Shown here in pieces: positions 37,054-45,117 of a stretch of DNA of 63,028 nucleotides. A program made the translations under genes and the position numbers. The DNA is from Bacillota bacterium (lineage in GTDB: Bacteria; Bacillota; Clostridia; Lachnospirales; Lachnospiraceae): positions 1 to 63,028 of the forward strand of contig JAEWPN010000209.1 of NCBI GenBank assembly GCA_023399455.1, given 5' to 3'. Position 1 is the stretch's first letter, and every line of letters begins with the position of its first letter. Below the pieces are notes generated by a model. The model searched no databases, was not told where the DNA came from, and was given only the letters and a program-made list of their open reading frames with translations.

Positions 37054-37075
37054 TGTTCCTGGATTTCTTAATCCA

Positions 37076-37148
<73 letters not shown>

Positions 37149-37178
37149 AATCCGGTACCTGCGATACCGACAAATGCT

Positions 37179-37207
37179 ATTATAAAGGCTATTTACATTT
37201 TTGGCAA
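37179..37207 (-). promoter_or_regulatory. Promoter of the tRNA-Thr gene
   Basis: TTGCCA (37202-37207), a 17-bp spacer and TATAAT (37179-37184) on the minus strand, about 30 bp before the mature tRNA 5' end. Confidence 0.75.
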
Positions 37208-37253
37208 GATAAAATTATCCTTTTTTGATTATTTTTGTTTTTGCGGCTTTTTT

Positions 37254-38168
37254 CTATTGTTTTTTTATATCATTCTTAGAGGTGATTTCCTCTCTTAAAT
37301 ACACGTCCATCTGAGAAGAAGGTATACTGATGCCTGCTTCGTCCAGCGCATATTTGACCTTTTCCGTTATCCGCCACTTTCCAGGCCAGAAATCGTCCAT
37401 TGAAAACCAGCATCTTATTCCTACATTTACGCTGGAGTCTCCCAGCTCATCAATATAGACAAAATGCTCTTCCGCTTTTAAGACCGCCTCATCTTCATCC
37501 AAAACCTTCTGCAATACCTCTTTCGCCTTTCTAATGTCCGCATCATAGGATATTTTTACAATAATATCCATTCTGCGGTTATCGCATGCAGTTACATTCG
37601 TCAGACTGGAATTAGCAAGCGTCCCGTTCGGAAGTACGATCACTTTGTTATCCACAGTGGTGAGTTTCGTATAGAACAATTCTATTTCCTTTACGACGCC
37701 CTCATTTCCCTTGGAGTCTTCTTTGATATAGTCTCCCACCTTAAAAGGCTTCAGCAATAAAATAAGCACGCCTCCCACAAAATTGGACAGGCTTCCCTGA
37801 ATGGCGAGACCGATAGCCACGCCGGCCGAACCTAACAGTGCCAGTATACTCGCTGCATCAAGCCCGAAGCCCGATGCTATGGTTATGACCAGCACAGCGT
37901 ACAGGGACACCTTTAAGAAGGAATCGATAAACTGGACTACGCCGATATCCACACTCCCCCTCCGCAGCGACTTCTTTATGAGCTTGCGAATCAGCTTAAT
38001 AAGCTGTATTCCCACAAGCAGAAATACAATGGAGAGAAGCACTCTGGTGCCCAAGTGTAATGCCTTTTCCGGCAGTTCCTGAAGGTATTTCTCAATCAGA
38101 CCTATGTTGATGGTCTCCTCTGTCGTAAAAGATGTCAAGATCTTCAAATAATCCATATACATATGCAT
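37254..38168 (-). CDS. MscS-type mechanosensitive ion channel
   Basis: A 304-residue small-conductance channel that opens under membrane tension to release osmolytes. It has three N-terminal membrane helices; the pore helix TM3 carries the Gly/Ala packing pattern SILALLGSAGVAIGLAIQGSLSNFVGG (about residues 110-136). The cytoplasmic beta and alpha/beta domains follow (PFKVGDYIKED, KTTVDNKVIVLPNG-type loop). It starts 3 bp after the stop of the shifted-frame tail behind glgB. The ATG at 38162 has slightly better ribosome-site spacing. Confidence 0.95.
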   Translation of the reverse strand: MHMYMDYLKILTSFTTEETINIGLIEKYLQELPEKALHLGTRVLLSIVFLLVGIQLIKLIRKLIKKSLRRGSVDIGVVQFIDSFLKVSLYAVLVITIASGFGLDAASILALLGSAGVAIGLAIQGSLSNFVGGVLILLLKPFKVGDYIKEDSKGNEGVVKEIELFYTKLTTVDNKVIVLPNGTLANSSLTNVTACDNRRMDIIVKISYDADIRKAKEVLQKVLDEDEAVLKAEEHFVYIDELGDSSVNVGIRCWFSMDDFWPGKWRITEKVKYALDEAGISIPSSQMDVYLREEITSKNDIKKQ

Positions 38169-38171
38169 TTC

Positions 38172-38411
38172 CTACCTATTTCTCTTTCCTGATGTCGTCT
38201 CCTCGGAAGCGGCCTGCCCTTTGCCCTCACTAAGAACTCTTTCCGCTTCCAGACGCACTTCTTCCGCCGCTTTCAACATCCTCTTAGCACGCGCCTTGGC
38301 TTCCTTGGCCTCCTCTAAGGCCCTTTCGGCCTCCGCCTGCTTTTCCTGACGTTCTTTTTCCAGAGCGGCTATCCTCTCCTGACGCTCCCTTTTAAGGGCC
38401 GCCGCTTTTCC
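38172..38411 (-). pseudogene. Coiled-coil tail in a shifted frame behind glgB
   Basis: After the glgB stop region, another frame stays open for 79 codons (38411 to 38172) with no start codon near its beginning. It encodes a highly charged Ala/Glu/Arg/Lys helix (KREREQ-like repeats, EKERQEKQAEAERALEEAKEAK). The character continues the charged C-terminus of GlgB seamlessly (KEEKIRKEK). One extra base in the A-rich run at 38405-38410 would fuse the two. It is either a recent frameshift, a sequencing error or a programmed shift. It ends 3 bp before mscS. Confidence 0.6.
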
Positions 38412-40675
38412 TTACGGATTTTCTCTTCTTTTCTCCTCGTCGCGTCCTTCTTCTCTTCCGGCGTATAAGAAATATAGCTGAACACACTTAATGACAGCGG
38501 CGCACTTATTACTTGGATGGAATAGGGCTTGCCGTCGAATTCCTCCTGCTCCGAACAGATTAATCCCTCATTGACCATACCCTCTCCGCCGAAGATCAAA
38601 TCGTCTGTATTCAATATCTCTTTATATTTCCCTTCAAGGGAAACACCGATAGTAAATTCCTTATGCACATTGGCGAAATTAGCCACCACTACCAAGGTGT
38701 CCTCAGGCATATCCGTCTTACGCATGAAGACGAGCATGCAGTCACTCGAGGAAATGCAGTTAATCCATTCGAAACCATCCCATGAAGTATCATACTTGTA
38801 GAATGCAGGATAATTTCTATACAGCTCATTTAAGGCCTTTACTAAATTTTGAATACCTTTATGATTATCATACTGCAGCAGCCCCCATTCTACCTCTCGC
38901 TTCTCGTTCCATTCATCGAATTCAGCAATATCCTGCCCCATGAACAAAAGCTTTTTACCGGGATGAGCCATCATATAGGCATAGGTAAGCCTCAGATTGG
39001 CAAACTTATCCTTAAGCTCCCCGGGCATTTTTCCTATTATCGTTGCCTTCCCATGTACAACTTCATCATGAGAGAATACAAGCATAAACTTTTCGCTGTA
39101 AGCATAAATCATACTGAAGGTGAGTTCATTGTGGTGGTGAGCCCTAAAATATGGATCGTAAGCGATATAACCCAGATAGTCGTTCATCCATCCCATATTC
39201 CATTTTATGTCGAAGCCAAGTCCATTATCCTCCACCTCACCCGTTACCTTAGGCCACGCGGTGGATTCCTCCGCAATCATCAGCACTCCATCGTTTCTTT
39301 TTTTTACGATGGAATTCAAATGCTTTAAAAATTCTATTGCTTCCAGATTCTCGTGTCCTCCGTAAATATTGGGAATCCACTCCCCGTCATTCTTTCCGTA
39401 ATCCAGATATAGCATGGAAGCAACCGCATCCATCCGGATGCCGTCCGCATGATATCGTTCTATCCAAAACAGGGCATTAGCGATCAGATAATTGGACACC
39501 TGCGGTCTGCCATAATTATAGATGAGCGTTCCCCAATGGGGATGGGCGCCTCTTCTTGGGTCCTGATGCTCATAGAGACAGGTACCGTCAAAATTGGAAA
39601 GCCCGTGAATATCTCTCGGGAAATGCGCCGGAACCCAATCTAGAATTACGCCGATGCCAGCCTTGTGCATTTCGTTCATAAAATACATAAAGTCCTCATT
39701 GTTCCCGTATCTGGCGGTGGGTGCATAATATCCGATCACCTGATACCCCCACGAACCGTCGAGGGGATGTTCCATTACCGGCATGAGCTCGATATGAGTA
39801 TACCCCATCTGCTTCACGTAATCGATGATAAGAGGCGCCAGCTCCTTATAATTCAGATAGCCCCCTTCCTCTCCTACCCTAAAGGAACCAAGATACAGCT
39901 CATAAATGCTGATGGGCTTATCCTGCCCTTGCCTTTCCTTCCTCTCCTCAAGCCAACGGTCGTCCTCCCATTGGAACGTTCCCTTTTCAGAGCCCATGCC
40001 CTCCCGGATCACGGACGCCGTATCGGGACGAAGCTGCTGCCCGAAGGCGTAAGGGTCCGCCTTTAAATAAGTCAGTCCACCCTTTATTTTTAATTCATAT
40101 TTGTAATTCTGCCCTTCTTTCGCGTCGGGAACAAATATTTCAAAAATACCGGAATCTCCAAGCCTTCGCATCTGATGGACTCTTCCGTCCCAATCATTGA
40201 AATCTCCCACCGCACTCACTCGCACCGCTCCCGGTGCCCATACGGCAAAATAAACACCATTTATTCCATCTAATCTCTTCGGATGTGCTCCCAGCTTTTC
40301 ATAAATGGTATAATGAATACCCGCCGCGAATTTATCCATATCCCTTTTTTCTATCTGAGGAGCAAAGTTATAAGCGTCCTTCACCCTCTTTAAATTTCCA
40401 GTTTTATCCTCTACGATATATTCATACTGCATGGGTATCTTTCCCGGTATCAGCGCCGCAAAAAAGCCCTCGTCATCGGGCATCTCCATTTCATAGCTCT
40501 TCTTATCCTTTTTGTCTTCAAGAAGAACACTCTTTGCCCCGGGAAAAAATGCCTGAACAAGCGTATGATTCCCTACAGCATGTGCTCCCAGAATCTCGTG
40601 GGGATTATCCGACTCCGAATAAATTACAGCTTCTATCTTCGGCCAGTTCATTAGCTTATACAGTTTATTGTTCAT
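38369..40675 (-). CDS. glgB: 1,4-alpha-glucan (glycogen) branching enzyme
   Basis: Introduces alpha-1,6 branches into glycogen. The 768-residue protein has two N-terminal CBM48/N1-N2 domains (about residues 10-230), then the GH13 barrel with nucleophile Asp416 (GIRMDAVASM), acid Glu469 (LMIAEESTAW) and FSHDEVVHGK. A C-terminal beta domain follows. After about residue 740 the sequence turns charged and helical (PEEKKDATRRKEEKIRKEK) and stops in frame; see 38172-38411 for its apparent continuation. Start 40675 has GAGG at usable distance; the ATG at 40684 is too close. Confidence 0.96.
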   Translation of the reverse strand: MNNKLYKLMNWPKIEAVIYSESDNPHEILGAHAVGNHTLVQAFFPGAKSVLLEDKKDKKSYEMEMPDDEGFFAALIPGKIPMQYEYIVEDKTGNLKRVKDAYNFAPQIEKRDMDKFAAGIHYTIYEKLGAHPKRLDGINGVYFAVWAPGAVRVSAVGDFNDWDGRVHQMRRLGDSGIFEIFVPDAKEGQNYKYELKIKGGLTYLKADPYAFGQQLRPDTASVIREGMGSEKGTFQWEDDRWLEERKERQGQDKPISIYELYLGSFRVGEEGGYLNYKELAPLIIDYVKQMGYTHIELMPVMEHPLDGSWGYQVIGYYAPTARYGNNEDFMYFMNEMHKAGIGVILDWVPAHFPRDIHGLSNFDGTCLYEHQDPRRGAHPHWGTLIYNYGRPQVSNYLIANALFWIERYHADGIRMDAVASMLYLDYGKNDGEWIPNIYGGHENLEAIEFLKHLNSIVKKRNDGVLMIAEESTAWPKVTGEVEDNGLGFDIKWNMGWMNDYLGYIAYDPYFRAHHHNELTFSMIYAYSEKFMLVFSHDEVVHGKATIIGKMPGELKDKFANLRLTYAYMMAHPGKKLLFMGQDIAEFDEWNEKREVEWGLLQYDNHKGIQNLVKALNELYRNYPAFYKYDTSWDGFEWINCISSSDCMLVFMRKTDMPEDTLVVVANFANVHKEFTIGVSLEGKYKEILNTDDLIFGGEGMVNEGLICSEQEEFDGKPYSIQVISAPLSLSVFSYISYTPEEKKDATRRKEEKIRKEKRRPLKGSVRRG

Positions 40676-40713
40676 AGATACCATGCCTCGCTTTCACGTT
40701 AATCTTTCTTCCG

Positions 40714-41949
40714 TCAAATTTTATGAATAAACAGGCCGCTCCTGAGCTTGGGCTCAAACCATGTGGACTTGGGAGGCATCAGCATCCCCGCATCGGATAC
40801 CGCAAACAATTCTCCGATAGAAGTGGGGTACATGGAAAATGCCACCTTCGCATCGGTATGTACTCTTCGCTCTAGTTCCTCCATCCCACGGATCCCCCCT
40901 ACGAAATCGATTCTTTTATCTGTCTTCGCATCGCCTATTCCCAGCACGGGACACAACAGGCTGTTCTGAATGACAGTAACATCCAAAGCCGCTACCGGGT
41001 CTTCACCACTATATGGTTCCTTTGCCTTAAGCTTATACCATACATCTTCCAGATACATGCCGAAAGTCCCCTTTTCTTCAGGCTTATAGGGAGCCTCCCC
41101 GCGCTTCTCAATGTGAAAATACTGTCCTGTTTTTTCCAAATATTCTTCGACACTAAGCCCATTTAAATCCATAACTACGCGGTTATAGTCCATAATCATA
41201 AGCTGATCATCGGAAAATAAGACCGAAAGAAAATAATTAAATTCCTCCTCGCCCGAATAATCCGGATTCTCTGCCCTTCTTTTAAGAGAAACCTTTACCG
41301 CAGAAGCACAGCGATGATGTCCGTCAGCGATATAAATGCTTTCTACATCTTCGAATGCTCCCCTAATTCTGCCTACTGCTTCCTCATCCTCTATTTTCCA
41401 CGCCTTATGCGCGATACCATCAACCGCAGTAAAGCTGTAAAGGGGAGCACTCTCCCTCGCTCTTTTTATTTCCTCCCGAATAACGGGATGGGAACGATAA
41501 GCCAGGAAGATAGGGCCCGTCTGTGCCTTACACGTATCCACATGGCGGATGCGGTCTATCTCCTTATCCTCTCTCGTATTCTCATGCTTCTTTATCTTAT
41601 GGGAAAGGTAGTCGTCCACCGACGCGCAAGCCACAATTCCTATCTGCGATCGTCCTTCCATTACCAGCTCATACACATAGTAACAGTCCTTCTCCTCTTC
41701 CACAAGCTCGCCATCCTCTACCATCTTCCACAACAAATCATGTGCCTTCTCATAAACACAATCAGCATAAGTATCCACCTCACTGCCAAATTGAGTCTCC
41801 GCACGATCCACTCTCAAAAAAGAAAGTGGCTCCCTCTCCACTTCCCGCTTCGCCTCTTCTCTGTTATATACGTCATAGGGAAGAGCCGCTATATGCTCCT
41901 CCAGCCCACTTTTCGGCCTTATCGCTTTAAAGGGTTTTATCTCTGCCAT
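40714..41949 (-). CDS. DUF1015 family protein
   Basis: A 411-residue cytoplasmic protein. The opening MAEIKPFKAIRPKSGLEEHIAALPYDVYNREEA, the central VDDYLSHKIKKHENTREDKEIDRIRHVD, and IYIADGHHRCASAVK (near residue 215) are signatures of DUF1015. The IADGHHR segment resembles a nucleotide- or phosphate-handling loop of the ParB/sulfiredoxin-type kinases. The family often sits beside serA and serC, as here, separated only by a small opposite-strand gene, so a link to serine metabolism is a reasonable inference. Confidence 0.9.
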   Translation of the reverse strand: MAEIKPFKAIRPKSGLEEHIAALPYDVYNREEAKREVEREPLSFLRVDRAETQFGSEVDTYADCVYEKAHDLLWKMVEDGELVEEEKDCYYVYELVMEGRSQIGIVACASVDDYLSHKIKKHENTREDKEIDRIRHVDTCKAQTGPIFLAYRSHPVIREEIKRARESAPLYSFTAVDGIAHKAWKIEDEEAVGRIRGAFEDVESIYIADGHHRCASAVKVSLKRRAENPDYSGEEEFNYFLSVLFSDDQLMIMDYNRVVMDLNGLSVEEYLEKTGQYFHIEKRGEAPYKPEEKGTFGMYLEDVWYKLKAKEPYSGEDPVAALDVTVIQNSLLCPVLGIGDAKTDKRIDFVGGIRGMEELERRVHTDAKVAFSMYPTSIGELFAVSDAGMLMPPKSTWFEPKLRSGLFIHKI

Positions 41950-42064
41950 TCTTTTATCCTCACAAGTATTGTTTTATATACAATTATTCTAACAAATTAA
42001 CCTATGCAGCACAAGCATCAAGTGATAAAATAAAAGTCAGTAAAGAGTAAATGGAGGAAATAAA

Positions 42065-42349
42065 ATGACTGTTGAACACATTGACATATGGGAAAGAATC
42101 AGCAAATATGCCGAAGAGGTTTTGGGAGATATCGATCCACAGAAGACAAAAATCTCCACTCAGCTAGAGGCTTTAAAGCCGATAATGGAACAAATTGCAA
42201 AGGAAAAAAGCATGGCCCTTGAGGACGTATTTATCCTGTATATGGACCTCGCCAGCCAAGCAGGCGTTCAGGCAGAAGCCAATCTTAAATCAGAGCTTGA
42301 AGAAGACGGTATGAGTGGTTTTTCCAACGTTGCAAACTCTCTCAAATAA
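42065..42349 (+). CDS. Small helical protein of unknown function
   Basis: A 94-residue acidic protein with no membrane segment or Cys. It reads as helices (DIWERISKYAEEVLGDI, STQLEALKPIMEQIAKEKSMALEDVFILYMDLASQAGVQAE), with GMSGFSNVANSLK at the end. TGGAGGAAAT gives a good ribosome site. I recognise no family. It is transcribed opposite to DUF1015 (divergent) and serA (convergent) and is followed by a 13-bp-stem terminator. Confidence 0.75.
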   Translation: MTVEHIDIWERISKYAEEVLGDIDPQKTKISTQLEALKPIMEQIAKEKSMALEDVFILYMDLASQAGVQAEANLKSELEEDGMSGFSNVANSLK

Positions 42350-42402
42350 CCAGGGCGTTCAGAACGGTGCAATGAGTTTTCAGACATGCCCTAGCTGCAA
42401 CA

Positions 42403-42470
42403 AAAAGGATATTTCCGACCCGCTCCCCGTTCAGAGGGCCGCAGGCCAGAAATATCCTTTTCTTTTTATC
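42403..42470 (+). terminator. Terminator after the small helical protein gene
   Basis: AAAAGGATATTTC (42403-42415) pairs perfectly with GAAATATCCTTTT (42449-42461) around a 33-base GC-rich loop, followed by TCTTTTTATC. The T-tract runs into repeat copy C. Confidence 0.8.
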
Positions 42471-42524
42471 TTCTAGGAAAGTACGTCCTATAAGATAAAA
42501 GCCCTTCGGGCAGGATGCGCAGCT
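42464..42524 (-). repeat. Dispersed hairpin element, shortened copy C
   Basis: Read on the minus strand: AGCTGCGCATCCTGC, mini-hairpin GCCC-gaa-GGGC, then a 15-bp stem TTTTATCTTATAGGA with TTTCCTAGAAGATAAAA. The internal segment of copies A and B is missing. The mini-hairpin bases differ from the GCAC/GTGC of copies A and B on both arms. It lies about 60 bp downstream of the serA stop in the same direction. Confidence 0.75.
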
Positions 42525-42582
42525 GCGCGCGCCAAGCAAAAGCTGTGCTGCCGGAGTGTATCCGAAAGATGAATAGTAACGT

Positions 42583-43746
42583 TTATTTAACTACACGCAC
42601 ACGGAATACTCCATCAATTGCCTTCAGTTTATCTACCATCTCCCCGGTCGCAGCATTTTCCAAATCGATCATCGTATACGCAACTTCTCCCTTGGACTTG
42701 TTCATCATATCGGTAATATTGATGCCCTCATCCCCAAAACAGGCAGTAAATCTCGTAATCATATTTGCCTTATTCTTATGGAAAATCGCCACACGGCCAG
42801 CCTGAGTACATATGCCCATATCACAGTCGGGATAGTTCACGCTGTTTATGACATTACCATTTTCTAAGTAATCCATCATTTCCTTAACCGCCATCTTCGC
42901 GCAGTTATCCTCGGATTCCTCCGTAGACGCACCCAGATGAGGAACAACGATACATCCTTCTTGTCCGGCCGTAATCGTATTCGGGAAATCTGTTACGTAC
43001 CTGCGCACCTTGCCGGACTTTATTCCTTGGATGACATCTGCTTCATTAGCAAGCAGATCTCTCGCAAAATTGAGCAGGACAACTCCGTCCTTCATCTTCG
43101 AAATCGCATCCTTATTGAGCATTCCTCTCGTACTCTCCACTAGCGGCACATGTATGGAAATAAAATCGCAGTTTTCATAAATCTCATCCACGTTCAGAAC
43201 GTGTTTTACATCCCGGCTCAAATTCCATGCCGCATCTACGGATAAATAAGGATCATAGCCGTACACCTCCATGCCCAAATGCCTTGCCACGTTGGCAACC
43301 TTGATGCCGATAGCGCCCAGACCGATCAGTCCCAGCCTTTTATCCTGAATTTCAGTACCGGCAAAATTCTTTTTTACTTTTTCCGCCGTTTTTGCGATGT
43401 TCTTGTCATCTTTATTGGCTTCCACCCAGTTGATGCCTGCTACGATATCGCGGGAAGCCAAAAGCATGCCTGCTATTACCAACTCTTTTACACCGTTGGC
43501 ATTGGCACCCGGCGTATTAAATACGACAATACCCTTTTCCGCACATTTATCTAATGGAATATTGTTCACTCCCGCACCTGCTCTCGCCACCGCCAACAGC
43601 TTATCGGGCAGTTCCATATCATGCATGGCGGCACTGCGGACCAAGATTCCGTCGGCCTCGTTTACATTTTCCGTTTTTTCATAATTCCCCGTAAATTTGT
43701 TCAATCCGATATCTGCAATCGGATTCAGGCAATGATATTTAAACAT
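42583..43746 (-). CDS. serA: D-3-phosphoglycerate dehydrogenase
   Basis: First step of serine synthesis: 3-phosphoglycerate to 3-phosphohydroxypyruvate with NAD+. At 387 residues it is the short form: substrate domain, then the NAD domain with GLGAIG (142-147). The active-site His lies in VPHLGASTEE near residue 275, with no intervening ASB domain. A C-terminal ACT-like domain (about 315-387) may bind serine for feedback. It lies 55 bp downstream of serC and is probably cotranscribed. Confidence 0.96.
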   Translation of the reverse strand: MFKYHCLNPIADIGLNKFTGNYEKTENVNEADGILVRSAAMHDMELPDKLLAVARAGAGVNNIPLDKCAEKGIVVFNTPGANANGVKELVIAGMLLASRDIVAGINWVEANKDDKNIAKTAEKVKKNFAGTEIQDKRLGLIGLGAIGIKVANVARHLGMEVYGYDPYLSVDAAWNLSRDVKHVLNVDEIYENCDFISIHVPLVESTRGMLNKDAISKMKDGVVLLNFARDLLANEADVIQGIKSGKVRRYVTDFPNTITAGQEGCIVVPHLGASTEESEDNCAKMAVKEMMDYLENGNVINSVNYPDCDMGICTQAGRVAIFHKNKANMITRFTACFGDEGINITDMMNKSKGEVAYTMIDLENAATGEMVDKLKAIDGVFRVRVVK

Positions 43747-43801
43747 CTCTACATCCTTCCTCTCATCCTCGTTTTATCGATACGTCGCTACACTTCCGGC
43801 G

Positions 43802-44887
43802 TTATCGAGCATTTTTTTCTTCGAAGGCTTTCATAAACTCCACAAGCTTTTCCACGCCTTCGATAGGCATAGCATTGTAAATGCTGGCGCGCATACCGCC
43901 CACACTTCTATGTCCCTTTAAGTTCTCGAATCCGGCTTCCTTAGATTCTTTTATAAATTTAGCGTCAAGCTCCTCGTTCCCGGTCACAAAAGGAACATTC
44001 ATCAGTGAACGGTCTTCCTTTCTCACGGTTCCTTTGAACAATTTGCTTTCATCGAGGAAATCGTAAAGAACCTTCGCCTTCTTTTCGTTATATTCCTTCA
44101 TCGCACTCAAGCCGCCCTGCTTTTTCAGCCACTTAAACACTTTTCCGCAAATATAGATGCCATATGCCGGAGGAGTATTGTAAAGGGAGCCTTCGTCCGC
44201 ATGAATCTTGTATTTTAACATGGTAGGCGTACCGGGTAAGCAGTCCTCCGTAATCAAATCTTCTCTGATGATCACGATGACAACTCCCGCAGGTCCTACA
44301 TTCTTCTGTACTCCGCCGTAAATCACACCATATTTTGTCACATCCACGGGCTCGGACAAAAAGCAAGAGGATACGTCGGCCACTAGCGTATGCCCTTTTG
44401 TATTGGGAAGAGTCTTGAATTTCGTTCCGTAGATAGTGTTATTCTCGCATATGTATACATAATCTACATCCTCGGGTATGTCCAGATCGGAACAATCGGG
44501 AATATAGGAAAACATCTTGTCTGCGGAAGAAGCTACTTCTATCGCTTCTCCGTATATCTTGCCTTCCTGATAAGCCTTCTTCGCCCACTGTCCCGTAAGA
44601 ATATATGCCGCTTTCCTATTCTTCATCAGGTTCATGGGAATCATGGCAAACTGCTGGCTCGCACCGCCCTGCAAAAATAATACCTTATAATTATCCGGTA
44701 TATTCATAAGCTCGCGCAGATCTGCCTCCGCCTCCTTGATAATCGTATCATAGGGCTTGGAACGGTGACTCATCTCCATCACGGACATTCCTGTTCCTCT
44801 GTAATCTAACATTTCATCTGCAGCCTCTTTTAATACTTCTTCAGGTAGCACTGCCGGACCTGCTGAAAAATTATAAACTCTGGACAC
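43802..44887 (-). CDS. serC: Phosphoserine aminotransferase
   Basis: Second step of serine synthesis: transaminates 3-phosphohydroxypyruvate with glutamate. The 361-residue PLP enzyme opens with YNFSAGPAVLPEEVL and carries Lys195 in GVQKNVGPAG as the Schiff-base Lys. The phosphate-binding residues lie in GGASQQFAMIP and HRS near residues 41-43. GGAGGATGG precedes the start. Order serC-serA is typical of Clostridia. Confidence 0.97.
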   Translation of the reverse strand: MSRVYNFSAGPAVLPEEVLKEAADEMLDYRGTGMSVMEMSHRSKPYDTIIKEAEADLRELMNIPDNYKVLFLQGGASQQFAMIPMNLMKNRKAAYILTGQWAKKAYQEGKIYGEAIEVASSADKMFSYIPDCSDLDIPEDVDYVYICENNTIYGTKFKTLPNTKGHTLVADVSSCFLSEPVDVTKYGVIYGGVQKNVGPAGVVIVIIREDLITEDCLPGTPTMLKYKIHADEGSLYNTPPAYGIYICGKVFKWLKKQGGLSAMKEYNEKKAKVLYDFLDESKLFKGTVRKEDRSLMNVPFVTGNEELDAKFIKESKEAGFENLKGHRSVGGMRASIYNAMPIEGVEKLVEFMKAFEEKNAR

Positions 44888-44912
44888 TTCTCCATCCTCC
44901 TATTTTATACAT

Positions 44913-45020
44913 AAAAATCATTATAACTGCTCAGTGCCTTCACATCCACCGCTTCGCGATGCACACAAAATGTGTGTAAATCCACATTCTGGCGCTGAAT
45001 AACTTAAGGCTGAACAGTCA
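44913..45020 (-). promoter_or_regulatory. Imperfect long hairpin and promoter region upstream of serC
   Basis: On the minus strand ACTGTTCAGCCTT can pair with AAGGC-ACTGAGCAGT about 80 bases later, enclosing CACACA-tttt-GTGTG and CGC-gaa-GCG hairpins. A TATAAT box at 44920-44925 lies at its downstream edge, with a poor -35 (TGGATG). No T-box or known riboswitch signature is present. Confidence 0.4.
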
Positions 45021-45117
45021 CAAATCATTTTACATTTATTGCCTATATTCGTCAACCGCAAGTTAGATCATATTTGCATATTTATGCAAGTTTATATAAG
45101 CGACGATTCTTGTAAAA

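Noticed and set aside
44888..45060. Possible T-box or serine riboswitch upstream of serC
   Set aside because: No T-box antiterminator sequence and no terminator; the TATAAT box lies downstream of most of the hairpin.
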